Source: Parabacteroides faecis
Lineage (GTDB): Bacteria > Bacteroidota > Bacteroidia > Bacteroidales > Tannerellaceae
Assembly: GCF_014647375.1 (NCBI RefSeq)
Contig: NZ_BMPB01000010.1
Span: forward strand, 124,001 to 188,000
DNA length: 64,000 nucleotides
Reading direction: 5' to 3'
The translations under genes and the position numbers were made by a program. Positions 52,399 through 60,584 of this stretch are shown here, in pieces. Position 1 is the first letter of the stretch; each line of letters opens with the position of its first letter. The notes under the pieces are model-generated. The model was not told where the DNA came from and searched no databases. It worked only from the letters and a program-made list of their open reading frames with translations.

Positions 52399-53568
52399 TT
52401 AAAAGTCTTTTAATGTGAATTCTATTAGAATAGGGTTGCTCTCAGGTGTGATTTTTTTTAGTTCCGACAATTTTTCCTGGGAAATGAAAGAAGAAAGTTT
52501 ATCACTTAATTGTATATCTATAGCAGGTATACATCCAATAATTGTATTTCCTCTCTTTCCTAATATTTTGATATATCCTCCGAGTAAATCATTTATTGGT
52601 TTACCTTCCAATATATGACCATTACTTTTGTTATAATATACATCTGCATAAGATTCAAATCCAAAATTGTATGAGAATCTTACTATATTTGAAGTTTCAA
52701 GAACTTCTCGAGCATACCATACTGTTTTGGGATGAGCATGAATGTACTCGTCGACATCAGATCCAGGTATTTGATCCAAATCTATTTTTGATTTATTTTC
52801 GCCAAAATCAATGACATATGAAGGAGTTATACAATCCTTATGTATAGAATAGATGGTGTCACAAAATGCATAATGGCATGTTATTTTACCATCTTCCTGT
52901 TCTGAAAAAGGAATTCTAGTGAAAAAACTCATATATGATTTATTGGGCTCATGTTGTAAGGCTGCTTTTGATTTAAACCATGTCTTCTTTTCTCCTTGAG
53001 GACTTAGCATTGTAATGTTTCCAGTTAAGAAGCCATCTCCGATATGAGAATTATTAGTTTTATTGGTATAAAAATAAATATTACCATTTTTTTCTATACA
53101 AAAATCGCTGAATGCAAGGCTGTATGGCTTATTCCCTAGATATTTACCCGCATAATTATATTTATAAAATGAGTTATTATTTGTCAACCAGATTTCTTTA
53201 TCTATTTTATTCAAGGCGAAATTTTGTGGAAAACGAATTTCTCCTGGTCCCTGTCCTTTCTTAGCTGGTTTACAGTTAAATTTTCCATTTCTATTGAAAA
53301 TGTATATAAGCATATCCTGGTCATTTTGAATAAAATATAACCCTTCGTCATATTCGAGTTCCCTTATATCACTTAGAAGTGCTTGTTCTGTTGTTTCTAA
53401 TGGTAGAATATGTAGAGAGTCAATAATACTTGATAAAAGTAAATGGCTCTCCTTATTAGGGGTTAATTTGATAGTGGTGATTTCACTTTCAGATATATTA
53501 TCTGTACATGAAAAAATGCTCGAAAGTGATAATATACATAATGTATAAAGCCTAACTGTTTTAATCAT
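52399..53568 (-). CDS. 6-bladed beta-propeller lipoprotein (module A)
   Basis: 389 residues. Signal MIKTVRLYTLCILSLSSIFSC with lipobox cysteine. Propeller marks: LSDIRELEYDEGLYFIQND, MLIYIFNRNGKFNCKPAKKGQGPGEIRFPQNFAL (the GQGPGE family mark), and GNIYFYTNKT. It ends SNPILIEFTLKDF, like its paralogs. It is 147 bp after the sigma gene, with the TAGGG/GTTGTTC motif between, here 100-128 bp before the start. Likely an outer-surface or periplasmic ligand-binding protein; the ligand is unknown. Confidence 0.85.
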   Translation of the reverse strand: MIKTVRLYTLCILSLSSIFSCTDNISESEITTIKLTPNKESHLLLSSIIDSLHILPLETTEQALLSDIRELEYDEGLYFIQNDQDMLIYIFNRNGKFNCKPAKKGQGPGEIRFPQNFALNKIDKEIWLTNNNSFYKYNYAGKYLGNKPYSLAFSDFCIEKNGNIYFYTNKTNNSHIGDGFLTGNITMLSPQGEKKTWFKSKAALQHEPNKSYMSFFTRIPFSEQEDGKITCHYAFCDTIYSIHKDCITPSYVIDFGENKSKIDLDQIPGSDVDEYIHAHPKTVWYAREVLETSNIVRFSYNFGFESYADVYYNKSNGHILEGKPINDLLGGYIKILGKRGNTIIGCIPAIDIQLSDKLSSFISQEKLSELKKITPESNPILIEFTLKDF

Positions 53569-53667
53569 AATGAGTAGTGTTATATAGTTATTAATGACAA
53601 TCTTTCATTGAATAATAAAATATACATTCTCACGAAATGTTTAAGCTTGCGAGAATTGGTTTTATAA

Positions 53668-53697
53668 GAGGAACAACTTTTTTTGATTTTACCCTAG
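53668..53697 (-). promoter_or_regulatory. TAGGG-N14-GTTGTTC motif, site 3
   Basis: Minus strand: TAGGGTAAAATC, a run of A, GTTGTTCCTC, spacing 19 nt. It starts 20 bp after the sigma stop and precedes the propeller gene. Confidence 0.55.
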
Positions 53698-53715
53698 CAT
53701 GAGAATGAAGTTTTT

Positions 53716-54318
53716 TTACTTTTTCATCAAAATAAATTGAAGGATGCAAATGGCAATAGTAAAATAGTCTTTTATAAGATCGCTTTTTAGTTGCTTTAAG
53801 GCGTTTTTAATATGATATTCAACGCTTTTTGTTGAAATGCCTAGCTGGTCTGCAATTTCTTTATTCTTGAGTCCGTTATATCGGCTTAGCATAAAAATCT
53901 CTTTGGTCTGCGCTGGTAATTTTTCTAAAGAGGTTGCTATTGCCTGAGCCAATTCCTTTGTGATAAGTATTTCAAGTGAATCATCTTCAAGAACATATAC
54001 ATTGCTTCTTTGATAAACGGTACATTCATTCAGATCATCTATCGGTATTGTATGCAGTTGCAGGCTCTTTAAATAGTTTAGACATTTATTACGACCGACA
54101 ACCATCAGATAAGTGATCAGGCAGGTATTATCTTCCAGATACTTCCTTTGACTCCAAAGAACCAGAAATGTATCCTGCACAATCTCTTTTGCAGCCTCTT
54201 TGTTTATCACATAAATATTGGCAAATGCATATAAACGAGGCCAGTAGGATTTAACTATCTGTTCAAAGACTTTTTCATTACCATCCTTTAGTTGCTGTAT
54301 TAGAAGTGATCGGCCCAT
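53716..54318 (-). CDS. ECF sigma factor (module A), paralog of the mannosidase-locus sigma
   Basis: 200 residues. Region 2: IVKSYWPRLYAFANIYVINKEAAKEIVQDTFLVLWSQRKYL. Region 4: LPAQTKEIFMLSRYNGLKNKEIADQLGISTKSVEYHIKNALKQL. Much of the text, such as DNTCLITYLMVVGRNKCLNYL and LEDDSLEILITKEL, is near-identical to the sigma at 32846-33442. The tail YFTIAICILQFILMKK is hydrophobic. No FecR gene is present; a propeller lipoprotein stands in its place. A possible -7 element is 330 bp upstream. Confidence 0.93.
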   Translation of the reverse strand: MGRSLLIQQLKDGNEKVFEQIVKSYWPRLYAFANIYVINKEAAKEIVQDTFLVLWSQRKYLEDNTCLITYLMVVGRNKCLNYLKSLQLHTIPIDDLNECTVYQRSNVYVLEDDSLEILITKELAQAIATSLEKLPAQTKEIFMLSRYNGLKNKEIADQLGISTKSVEYHIKNALKQLKSDLIKDYFTIAICILQFILMKK

Positions 54319-54397
54319 AATCCAAATGGAGTTTTATCCATCAGTTCCCGAAGTGGATGGTTTTTATATAAAGGAAGCGTGAGAACTGTTGATATAT

Positions 54398-54565
54398 CTA
54401 ACAATGAGGCTCTCGACTGCCCACAACTCTGATATAAACAACAGACTCACGCTCTTTATCCTGAATACACAAGTACATAATATACCTGTCAGTGTATAAC
54501 AAGGAAAAGAACATGAGCGTTTTGTTGTCTATTATCCAGAGTAGTTGAAATTGTCGAGATTTCAT
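54398..54565 (-). CDS. Possible small protein of 55 residues
   Basis: An open frame from ATG (54563-54565) to TAG (54398-54400), beginning MKSRQFQLLWIIDNKTLMFF. No family is recognised and the sequence has few acidic blocks and no signal peptide. It overlaps one arm of the inverted repeat. It lies downstream of the -7 element at 54647-54654. It could equally be a chance frame or a gene fragment. Confidence 0.2.
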   Translation of the reverse strand: MKSRQFQLLWIIDNKTLMFFSLLYTDRYIMYLCIQDKERESVVYIRVVGSREPHC

Positions 54566-54646
54566 TGTTAGGATAATATCTTTAAACGCTTATGTTTTGC
54601 TAATAAGTTGCATCCGGCAACGCTTTGCCTGTCTGCATATCATTTG

Positions 54647-54654
54647 CAAATATA
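54647..54654 (-). promoter_or_regulatory. Possible -7 element upstream of the module A sigma gene
   Basis: TATATTTG on the minus strand fits TAnnTTTG. It is far (330 bp) from the sigma start, so it may serve the small frame or a long leader. Confidence 0.35.
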
Positions 54655-54813
54655 AACAGAAGTTTAGTTTCTACTTTGTTTTTAAGTGTTTTATTTGAAT
54701 GATCTGGCGTAATCGTTTAATATTCGCATCTATTGAGATTTTTCCTCTCCGGAAACTGATACTCTGCTCTTCCTCTTTAGAGCTCCGTTCTTCTACTAAA
54801 AAACGCCCCTTCT

Positions 54814-55206
54814 TCACGGGCAAGATTCATTAAATGTAAAACATAGATTAGCAAAGAAATTCCATACGACTGTTATTCCTGTAGCTACTACTTTGGCATA
54901 ATAGAAAGGAACTTTCAGACGTTGATGCAACAACCATAAAGCTGCACTATTTATCATTAACCCAATCAATGATACAAATGTAAAAGTCGCAAACTCTTTT
55001 CCTATTGCCGGATTCCGGCTCTCAAATGTCCAAGATCGGTTAAATATGAAATTGGAGCAAACAGCAGTCAGAAAACCTAATGTATTTGACAGATACTTTT
55101 GCCATCTCAGATGCTCTTTACAGATATATGTTACAGTAAAATCAATGACCATACCAAGTAGGCCAACCAAGGAGAAACAGAGGAATTTGGATATAAGTTG
55201 TTCCAT
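54814..55206 (-). CDS. GtrA-family membrane protein
   Basis: 130 residues, four membrane spans. FSLVGLLGMVIDFTVTYIC, then LSNTLGFLTAVCSNFIFNRSWTFE (the conserved NF-x-x-N-R-x-WTF motif), TFVSLIGLMINSAALWLLH and a last span VWNFFANLCFTF. GtrA proteins are thought to help move polyprenyl-linked sugars across the inner membrane for glycosylation of surface polymers. It stands between a truncated propeller gene and the module A sigma gene, without a glycosyltransferase beside it. Confidence 0.9.
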   Translation of the reverse strand: MEQLISKFLCFSLVGLLGMVIDFTVTYICKEHLRWQKYLSNTLGFLTAVCSNFIFNRSWTFESRNPAIGKEFATFTFVSLIGLMINSAALWLLHQRLKVPFYYAKVVATGITVVWNFFANLCFTFNESCP

Positions 55207-55261
55207 ATTATTGAGAATTACATATTAGACACTTTGTTCTTTCACTATATTGTCTTGTTAG

Positions 55262-55486
55262 CTATGGATATTTTGCATCTGCTATTATAAGTTCCTTAGA
55301 CGTAATATTAATATTTATTTCTCCTAGTCTCAGATATTCATTAGGACCTCCCCCTTGATTATCTATTACACGGATCAAATCTATACATTGACCATTCCCC
55401 CAATATAGAAAATCATTTTGGAATATGAGATAATAAGCTAATAATGTAATGCTTATTAATAATAGTATATATTTAAAGTTTACCAT
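55262..55486 (-). pseudogene. Truncated 6-bladed beta-propeller gene (module B)
   Basis: 74 residues: a hydrophobic N-terminus (FKYILLLISITLLAYYLIF), then IRVIDNQGGGPNEYLRLGEI and ELIIADAKYP, which match the GxGPxEY blade of the full propellers but stop after one blade. The full family is near 390 residues. It lies 19 bp after motif site 4, so it still has a promoter-like element. Confidence 0.65.
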
Positions 55487-55504
55487 ATATCTATATATAA
55501 TGTA

Positions 55505-55534
55505 GGAAGAACAACTTTTTTTGATTTAGCCCTA
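55505..55534 (-). promoter_or_regulatory. TAGGG-N14-GTTGTTC motif, site 4
   Basis: Minus strand: TAGGGCTAAATC, a run of A, GTTGTTCTTCC, spacing 19 nt. It lies between a sigma remnant and the truncated propeller. Confidence 0.55.
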
Positions 55535-55552
55535 GCTGAAAGATGAAGTTTT

Positions 55553-55674
55553 TTACTTTTTCATCAAAAAAAATTGAAGGATACAAATTGTAATAGCAAA
55601 ATAGTTTTTCATAAGATCATTTTTAGTCGCTTTAAGGTACTCTTTTTGATATGATATTCAATGTTTGTTGGGAT
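55553..55674 (-). pseudogene. 3' remnant of an ECF sigma gene (module B)
   Basis: About 38 codons matching the end of the sigma gene at 53716-54318, with one frameshift. Readable pieces are IEYHIKKSTLKRLK and, in the next frame, NDLMKNYFAITICILQFFLMKK up to the stop. The left junction runs directly into the terminator of the module C propeller. It marks a deleted copy of the module. Confidence 0.75.
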
Positions 55675-55701
55675 GCTATTTTCTGTACAGGAAAAAGATA
55701 T

Positions 55702-55726
55702 GCAGGGTTTCTGACGTGAGCCCTTG
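55702..55726 (-). terminator. Terminator-like repeat after the module C propeller
   Basis: A related copy of the block at 52332-52382, including TCTGTACAGGAAAAAGAT and GCAGGG..CCCTTGC followed by T8 on the plus side. The stem has decayed compared with the first copy. Confidence 0.5.
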
Positions 55727-55734
55727 CTTTTTTT

Positions 55735-56931
55735 TTATTTCTTTACTTTTATCATAAAGAGGACTGGGTTACATTCATCTGTATTTCTGTTAGGTAGTTT
55801 TTCTTCTATCATTTTTCTTAATTCATCAGCTTTGTTTTTATCTAAATTTAAATACCCATCTTTTATCCAGGTATCAAAGTAGTCCATGCTGTTTTGTATC
55901 TGTTCCTGCTCCTGTAATGAAAGGAGATAATCTTTGTATTGACCAATAGGGTGTCCAGTTGCAAGAAATAGAAATTCATCTTCTAGAAATCGAAATGTTT
56001 TAACATATCTTTTTTTCTTCTCATAAACGGTCAGCATCGGAATAGCTATATCTATATGTTTGATAAAAACTTTATCATGGATTTCAAATATATCGCTGAT
56101 ACCTCCTAATGTCTTTTTCTCTAAAAGTATATCCAGGGGAGGACGAACATGATTTTTTAAATCGCTTCTATCTTCTTCACTCATAGTTCTGTCTTTATAA
56201 TCAATGTAGTATAAAGGGGTTAGCTTGTTTTCTGATAAAAGAAGAACAGAGTCATTTAAGTCTTGTGCGAATAGGATATTGTTTTCTCTTTTACGAAAGA
56301 TACAGGCGGAGTTATATTCTACTACATCTTTTGGCATTGGATAATATTTTTCGACTAAGTTTCCGTTTTGATCCTTAACGACTAACGAATAAGAAGGTGT
56401 ACAAGATTGCGAATATTCTTTGTATAAGAAAAAGAGTCCATTTTGGTATTCAAAGCACGTGGCATCATAATCCATCGGTATATCTTTGATGAACTTATTT
56501 TCAAAAGTGAATGCTAATATCCTTTTCCTGGGACTATCGCACAGATAAATCACGTTTTCTTCCTCATCAATAGAGAAATCTGATAAATGAACAAATTCCT
56601 CTGGTCCTTCTCCCTGGGTACCTATGCGATACAGATACTTGCCGGTATGATCAAATACATATACACCTTCCCGATTAGTTTGTTCTATTATAAAGATAAA
56701 TTTATCTGACATTACGACTTTTCTTATTTCTCCTAATATAGATTCGTCTGTAAACTCTAAAGGGATCATTTTTACCTCTTCTGCAAAATCGGAAAGTTTT
56801 CCGTAAATTGTTTCAAAGTCTGTTATAGGAATTGTTTCTATATCAGATGAAGTTTGAACTTCACTGTTTTTAGATGAACAGCCATATAAGGAGGTAATGA
56901 ACATGGCTAGTAGTAATAAATGTTTTTTCAT
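55735..56931 (-). CDS. 6-bladed beta-propeller lipoprotein (module C)
   Basis: 398 residues. Signal MKKHLLLLAMFITSLYGC with lipobox cysteine, then SSKNSEVQTSSD. Blades: ILGEIRKVVMSDKFIFIIEQ, VYVFDHTGKYLYRIGTQGEGPEEFVHLSDFSID (the GEGPEEF mark), NVIYLCDSPRKRILAFTFENKF. The end, DECNPVLFMIKVKK, is the shared family tail. It is preceded by motif site 5 and a sigma remnant but no intact sigma gene nearby. It has likely come under a paralogous sigma factor. Confidence 0.85.
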   Translation of the reverse strand: MKKHLLLLAMFITSLYGCSSKNSEVQTSSDIETIPITDFETIYGKLSDFAEEVKMIPLEFTDESILGEIRKVVMSDKFIFIIEQTNREGVYVFDHTGKYLYRIGTQGEGPEEFVHLSDFSIDEEENVIYLCDSPRKRILAFTFENKFIKDIPMDYDATCFEYQNGLFFLYKEYSQSCTPSYSLVVKDQNGNLVEKYYPMPKDVVEYNSACIFRKRENNILFAQDLNDSVLLLSENKLTPLYYIDYKDRTMSEEDRSDLKNHVRPPLDILLEKKTLGGISDIFEIHDKVFIKHIDIAIPMLTVYEKKKRYVKTFRFLEDEFLFLATGHPIGQYKDYLLSLQEQEQIQNSMDYFDTWIKDGYLNLDKNKADELRKMIEEKLPNRNTDECNPVLFMIKVKK

Positions 56932-56946
56932 ATTTTGCTTTTATGA

Positions 56947-56976
56947 GAGGAACAACTTGATCCGATTTTACCCTAA
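56947..56976 (-). promoter_or_regulatory. TAGGG-N14-GTTGTTC motif, site 5
   Basis: Minus strand: TTAGGGTAAAATC, GGATCAA, GTTGTTCCTC, spacing 19 nt, 25 bp before the propeller start. The middle has lost the pure A run while both ends stayed the same. Confidence 0.55.
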
Positions 56977-56993
56977 CAGAAAAAGAACATTTT

Positions 56994-57055
56994 TTACTTT
57001 TTCATCAAAATAAATTGGTGCATGCAATTTGTAACAGTAAAATAGCCTTTGCTAA
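56994..57055 (-). pseudogene. Short 3' remnant of an ECF sigma gene (module C)
   Basis: About 50 bp aligns with the last codons of the sigma gene, including the minus-strand AATTTATTTTGATGAAAAAG and stop. It then diverges. Only position before a motif and propeller supports the call. Confidence 0.55.
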
Positions 57056-57153
57056 ATCCCATCAAAAGCCTTTTTGTCTATAAGTTTTTCCTGTGCCTTT
57101 GTTTGTGTTTTATTTATGCAATGATAAGTGCGAATTATTATCAAAATAAACAA

Positions 57154-57183
57154 GAGGGGCTATCCAAAAGTGGATAGCCCCTC
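57154..57183 (-). terminator. Hairpin terminator of the third glycan locus
   Basis: GAGGGGCTATCCA / TGGATAGCCCCTC is a perfect 13-bp stem with a 4-nt loop. The minus-strand exit reads TTGTTTATTTTG. It ends the SusC/SusD/DUF1735 transcript. Confidence 0.8.
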
Positions 57184-57216
57184 TATCGCAGGTCCTATAA
57201 CCTGTTTCATATGAGG

Positions 57217-58554
57217 TTATTTTATACCATAGGCATAAATCTCGGCGAGAGATGAGTTCTGCTCTCTGTTGCTTTCGGTGATTTGTATTTTGAAATAACG
57301 TCCTTTCGTTGGAGTTATGGGGAATATTTGGTTTTCGTATACCTGCTCTGCTTTAAATTTACCGACAGAAGTCCATGTCTGCTTGTCGGAGCTAACGAAG
57401 AATTCACCGGCTTTTACGTCTTTGTATTGAGCATGTTGTCTTTCCGTTAATCCGATGTGGGAGAAGGTAACAACTTCCTTAACATCGACTACCAGTTCGT
57501 GAGGCAGATTGATTGAACCACCTTGCCACTGTGAGTGCCAGAATGTGTTGATATTACCATCTAACAGGCTTGTTGCTACACCGTTACCAACACCTTCGCC
57601 ACTCTTTTCTTCGGTATTGGCAGTAATGGACCAGCTTGAGCGGTCGAATTCCTTACCGACAATACGGATAGCCAACGGATACAAGGCTTTTTCGGAAACT
57701 TCGAACAGTGATGCTTCCTTAAGTCGTACAGGCAACATATAGTCGATAGGTTGCAGGCTGCTTCCATTAATCGTAACGACCATTTTTTCAGTAGTTACTC
57801 CGCTAGCAAGTGTCACGCTTTTCTCAAATGAATAACAATCGTCTGGTAAGGCTACGAAAGAGGTTCCGTTTTTAGCATTGTATTCATCCACATAATTGGC
57901 ATCTACTTCGAATAGGCAGTCGATATCCCATTTGTTGTCTGTATCGAGTCCGAAGTCTATTTCGGCTGTTTCAGTTGTAAAACCGATTGTGTACGGTTTA
58001 TAAGTGAGATCGGTGGTTGTGAAGCCTAATGTCGGTGTGAGTACCTGCGTTATTTTGAGAAATACTTCGTCCTTATTTACATTTATGGAATCAGTCTCAC
58101 TGTAAATGTACAAAGGTAACACACATGTAGCTTCGGGATTATTAGCCATAATCTTTTCAACGTTCGGCACATTGATGGAGACTGTCACGTTTTTGAAACG
58201 CTCTTCGGACGCAAAGCTAAGCTGGGTAGTTTCGAAAGAATAGCATTCCGGGCTTATGACCTTATAGTTTATTCCCTCCGGCAAACTATATTCACTGTCG
58301 ACGGTTTCCTGTGGTAACACACCGATATTAACGTTGGCTGTTAATCCCGGTTCGCTTCCGCCTTTGTAAATGGAGAGGTTGTATGTATTGTCTTCACCTG
58401 TGTTGTATAAGGTCAAATCTTTTGTGCCGGAATTGTTTATATACATTACTTTATGGTATTGTTCCGGAACCAAATTCTCCAATTCATATTTTGATTCGTT
58501 GCAGGCTCCTAATATGATTAAAGTTCCTGCCGCCAATATTAGTTTTGTTTTCAT
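57217..58554 (-). CDS. DUF1735 / F5/8-type C surface lipoprotein
   Basis: 445 residues. Signal MKTKLILAAGTLIILGAC. Two DUF1735-like repeats: the first at about 30-165, the second at about 175-300 (EYNAKNGTSFVALPDDCYSFEKSVTLASG). The C-terminal discoidin domain (about 310-445) has SLLDGNINTFWHSQWQGGSINLPHELVVDV and GRYFKIQITES. In Bacteroides such proteins are surface glycan-binding proteins coded after SusC/SusD, often in N-glycan loci with GH18 enzymes. No such enzyme follows here. Confidence 0.9.
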   Translation of the reverse strand: MKTKLILAAGTLIILGACNESKYELENLVPEQYHKVMYINNSGTKDLTLYNTGEDNTYNLSIYKGGSEPGLTANVNIGVLPQETVDSEYSLPEGINYKVISPECYSFETTQLSFASEERFKNVTVSINVPNVEKIMANNPEATCVLPLYIYSETDSINVNKDEVFLKITQVLTPTLGFTTTDLTYKPYTIGFTTETAEIDFGLDTDNKWDIDCLFEVDANYVDEYNAKNGTSFVALPDDCYSFEKSVTLASGVTTEKMVVTINGSSLQPIDYMLPVRLKEASLFEVSEKALYPLAIRIVGKEFDRSSWSITANTEEKSGEGVGNGVATSLLDGNINTFWHSQWQGGSINLPHELVVDVKEVVTFSHIGLTERQHAQYKDVKAGEFFVSSDKQTWTSVGKFKAEQVYENQIFPITPTKGRYFKIQITESNREQNSSLAEIYAYGIK

Positions 58555-58571
58555 ACAAATTGTTTTTTAGA

Positions 58572-60554
58572 TTAATAACCGGGAGCTTGTACCAATTGCG
58601 GATTACTATATATCTCACTGTTTAGGATAGGAGCCAGATACTGTTTGTTATCCCATTTGATCGGCTGGTTTATCAGCGTCGGTTTGTTGAACTCTTCAAA
58701 CGAAGGGTCAGTGGTCATACCGTTCAGTCCGTAGCGTTCACCGGCTTTCAGAACTTCGGGAGCGATAGTCCAACGACGTACATCGTAATAACGGTGGCCT
58801 TCCTGATACAGTTCGACGAAACGTTCGTTGCGGATCCATTCGGTTAGGCTCATTGTTGACAAATCTGAACTGGTAAGTTCTTTGATACCCGCACGTTTGC
58901 GGATGACATTCAATTGTTTGAGTGCATCGTCTGTCTGCTCCAGAGCTGCATAACATTCTGCTAAATTCAAATACAGTTCCGCCAAACGGATGAAAGGTGC
59001 CCGTATACGGCTTCCGCTAAGTCCGCCGGAGGTGTTATAGATAAGATCCGGTGTGATGAACTTTTTTGTCAGGAAACCGGTACCTGACACATTGCGTAAA
59101 CCGGGTCTGTAACCATTGGTGTTGGAATTCTTAAAGTTTAACCATAGAGGTTGGTTATTAACCATAACAGGTGAATATTGACCGCCGTCGAATGCAATCC
59201 ATGCATAGTAGCGGGCCTCACGGTGAACATTGAATTTGATGATGTCATTTTTAACGTCTTCTTTATCCAGACCATCTGTTTCCAGTTCCGGACTTGAAGT
59301 ACCTTCGTAGTAACGTTCATACCACTTACTTTCCGGGTAGAAGTTTTTATCGTTTTCCGGAGTTTCACCGTTTACGGTATAGAAACGCTTTACCGCATTT
59401 AAAGTGGGAGCCCAACCTGAATAACCTCCGGCCCAACTGCCGTCACTCTTTTTTATGCTTCTTTCAGGCATGCGGCTGATGTTCGGGTTTACTTCTCCCA
59501 GTCCGCTGCTCGATACAATCTGTCCCCAGATGATTTCTTTGTTGTTGTCACCTTCGGTAGCTGTAGACAAATACTGGAACATACGGACACGTTCTTTGAA
59601 TTCACGGTTTTTCTCCGTGTCTTCTTCCAGGCCGGGAATAAATGGCAACGGTATTTTCATACGGTCGGCGATTGCATTGGCCGTTTCGATATCGAATAAT
59701 TCATAGCCTGCATCTGTGGCAGCTTGCAGGGCTTCCTTACAAGCAGTCAGAGCACGGTCCCATTTCGTTTTGTCGTAAGTGGAGCTAACCAATTCTGTTC
59801 CGTATCCGGGTGTTTCGTAGTTCAGGTTCCGCCAATTTTTATTGTAGAACGAACCGTTCCATAATGGAGAAGCTGCATACAACAGAACTCGCGCTTTCAG
59901 AGATTTGCAAATAGTGGCATCGGCACGTCCCAGGTCGGCTGTCTCACGTTTTACGGGAAGTACCTTTGCCGCTTCATCCAATTTGTCTACGATGTAATCG
60001 ACGCAGTAATCGAAGTGAGAACGTCCCGGAATGTCGTCTTTCGAGATGTTTTGGTCTACTTTTGCCGGAATGATCGGACAGGGTCCGAATGCTTCCAATG
60101 CCCGGAAATGGTAGTAGGCTTCCAGGAAATAAGCTTCGGCCCGGTATTGGTTTTTATCCTCTTCCGTGACACCTACGGGGTGTAACAACTCCAATTGTTC
60201 CATGAAATAATGGACGTAACCGATATAATTGTAAATACTTTCCCACTTGGCTGGATCGGATGAGGGGGATATGGTTCCAAATAACATTTGCTGCTCCTCT
60301 ACACCCCAATCTTTGGGATGTACCATTTCGTCTGCAGAGTTTTCAATATGCTGATAGATGAAAGGATTCGTACCGGGTATGTAAGAATAGGCCGTGAATA
60401 AAAAACTTAATGTAGTGGCCTCATCTTTCATCGTGTCATCGTAATCTGGTTGTGCCGGCGGAATAACGTCCAGATAACTGCACGCGGATAATCCCAGCAG
60501 GCATATCGACAATGATGCTTTTATTAGTCGATTGGTTTTTTGTATGAATTTCAT
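58572..60554 (-). CDS. SusD/RagB-family glycan-binding lipoprotein (third locus)
   Basis: 660 residues. Lipoprotein signal ending LLGLSAC. RagB/SusD features: AYFLEAYYHFRALEAFGPCPII, CKSLKARVLLYAASPLWNG, RIRAPFIRLAELYLNLAECYAAL, and WIRNERFVELYQEGHRYYDVRRW near the end. It is 17 bp before the DUF1735 gene and 30 bp after SusC, in one operon. Confidence 0.96.
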   Translation of the reverse strand: MKFIQKTNRLIKASLSICLLGLSACSYLDVIPPAQPDYDDTMKDEATTLSFLFTAYSYIPGTNPFIYQHIENSADEMVHPKDWGVEEQQMLFGTISPSSDPAKWESIYNYIGYVHYFMEQLELLHPVGVTEEDKNQYRAEAYFLEAYYHFRALEAFGPCPIIPAKVDQNISKDDIPGRSHFDYCVDYIVDKLDEAAKVLPVKRETADLGRADATICKSLKARVLLYAASPLWNGSFYNKNWRNLNYETPGYGTELVSSTYDKTKWDRALTACKEALQAATDAGYELFDIETANAIADRMKIPLPFIPGLEEDTEKNREFKERVRMFQYLSTATEGDNNKEIIWGQIVSSSGLGEVNPNISRMPERSIKKSDGSWAGGYSGWAPTLNAVKRFYTVNGETPENDKNFYPESKWYERYYEGTSSPELETDGLDKEDVKNDIIKFNVHREARYYAWIAFDGGQYSPVMVNNQPLWLNFKNSNTNGYRPGLRNVSGTGFLTKKFITPDLIYNTSGGLSGSRIRAPFIRLAELYLNLAECYAALEQTDDALKQLNVIRKRAGIKELTSSDLSTMSLTEWIRNERFVELYQEGHRYYDVRRWTIAPEVLKAGERYGLNGMTTDPSFEEFNKPTLINQPIKWDNKQYLAPILNSEIYSNPQLVQAPGY

Positions 60555-60584
60555 ATATTTATATCTTTATTGTGTGTTGTATTT

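Larger units (their letters stand above)
54319..54813. other. Intergenic region with an imperfect inverted repeat
   Basis: 495 bp. The arms near 54370-54400 (AGCGTGAG..CTGTTGATAT) and 54425-54465 (ATATAAACAACAG..CTCACGCT) pair imperfectly over about 27 bp. A possible -7 element and a 55-codon open frame are listed separately. Nothing else is supported. Confidence 0.45.
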
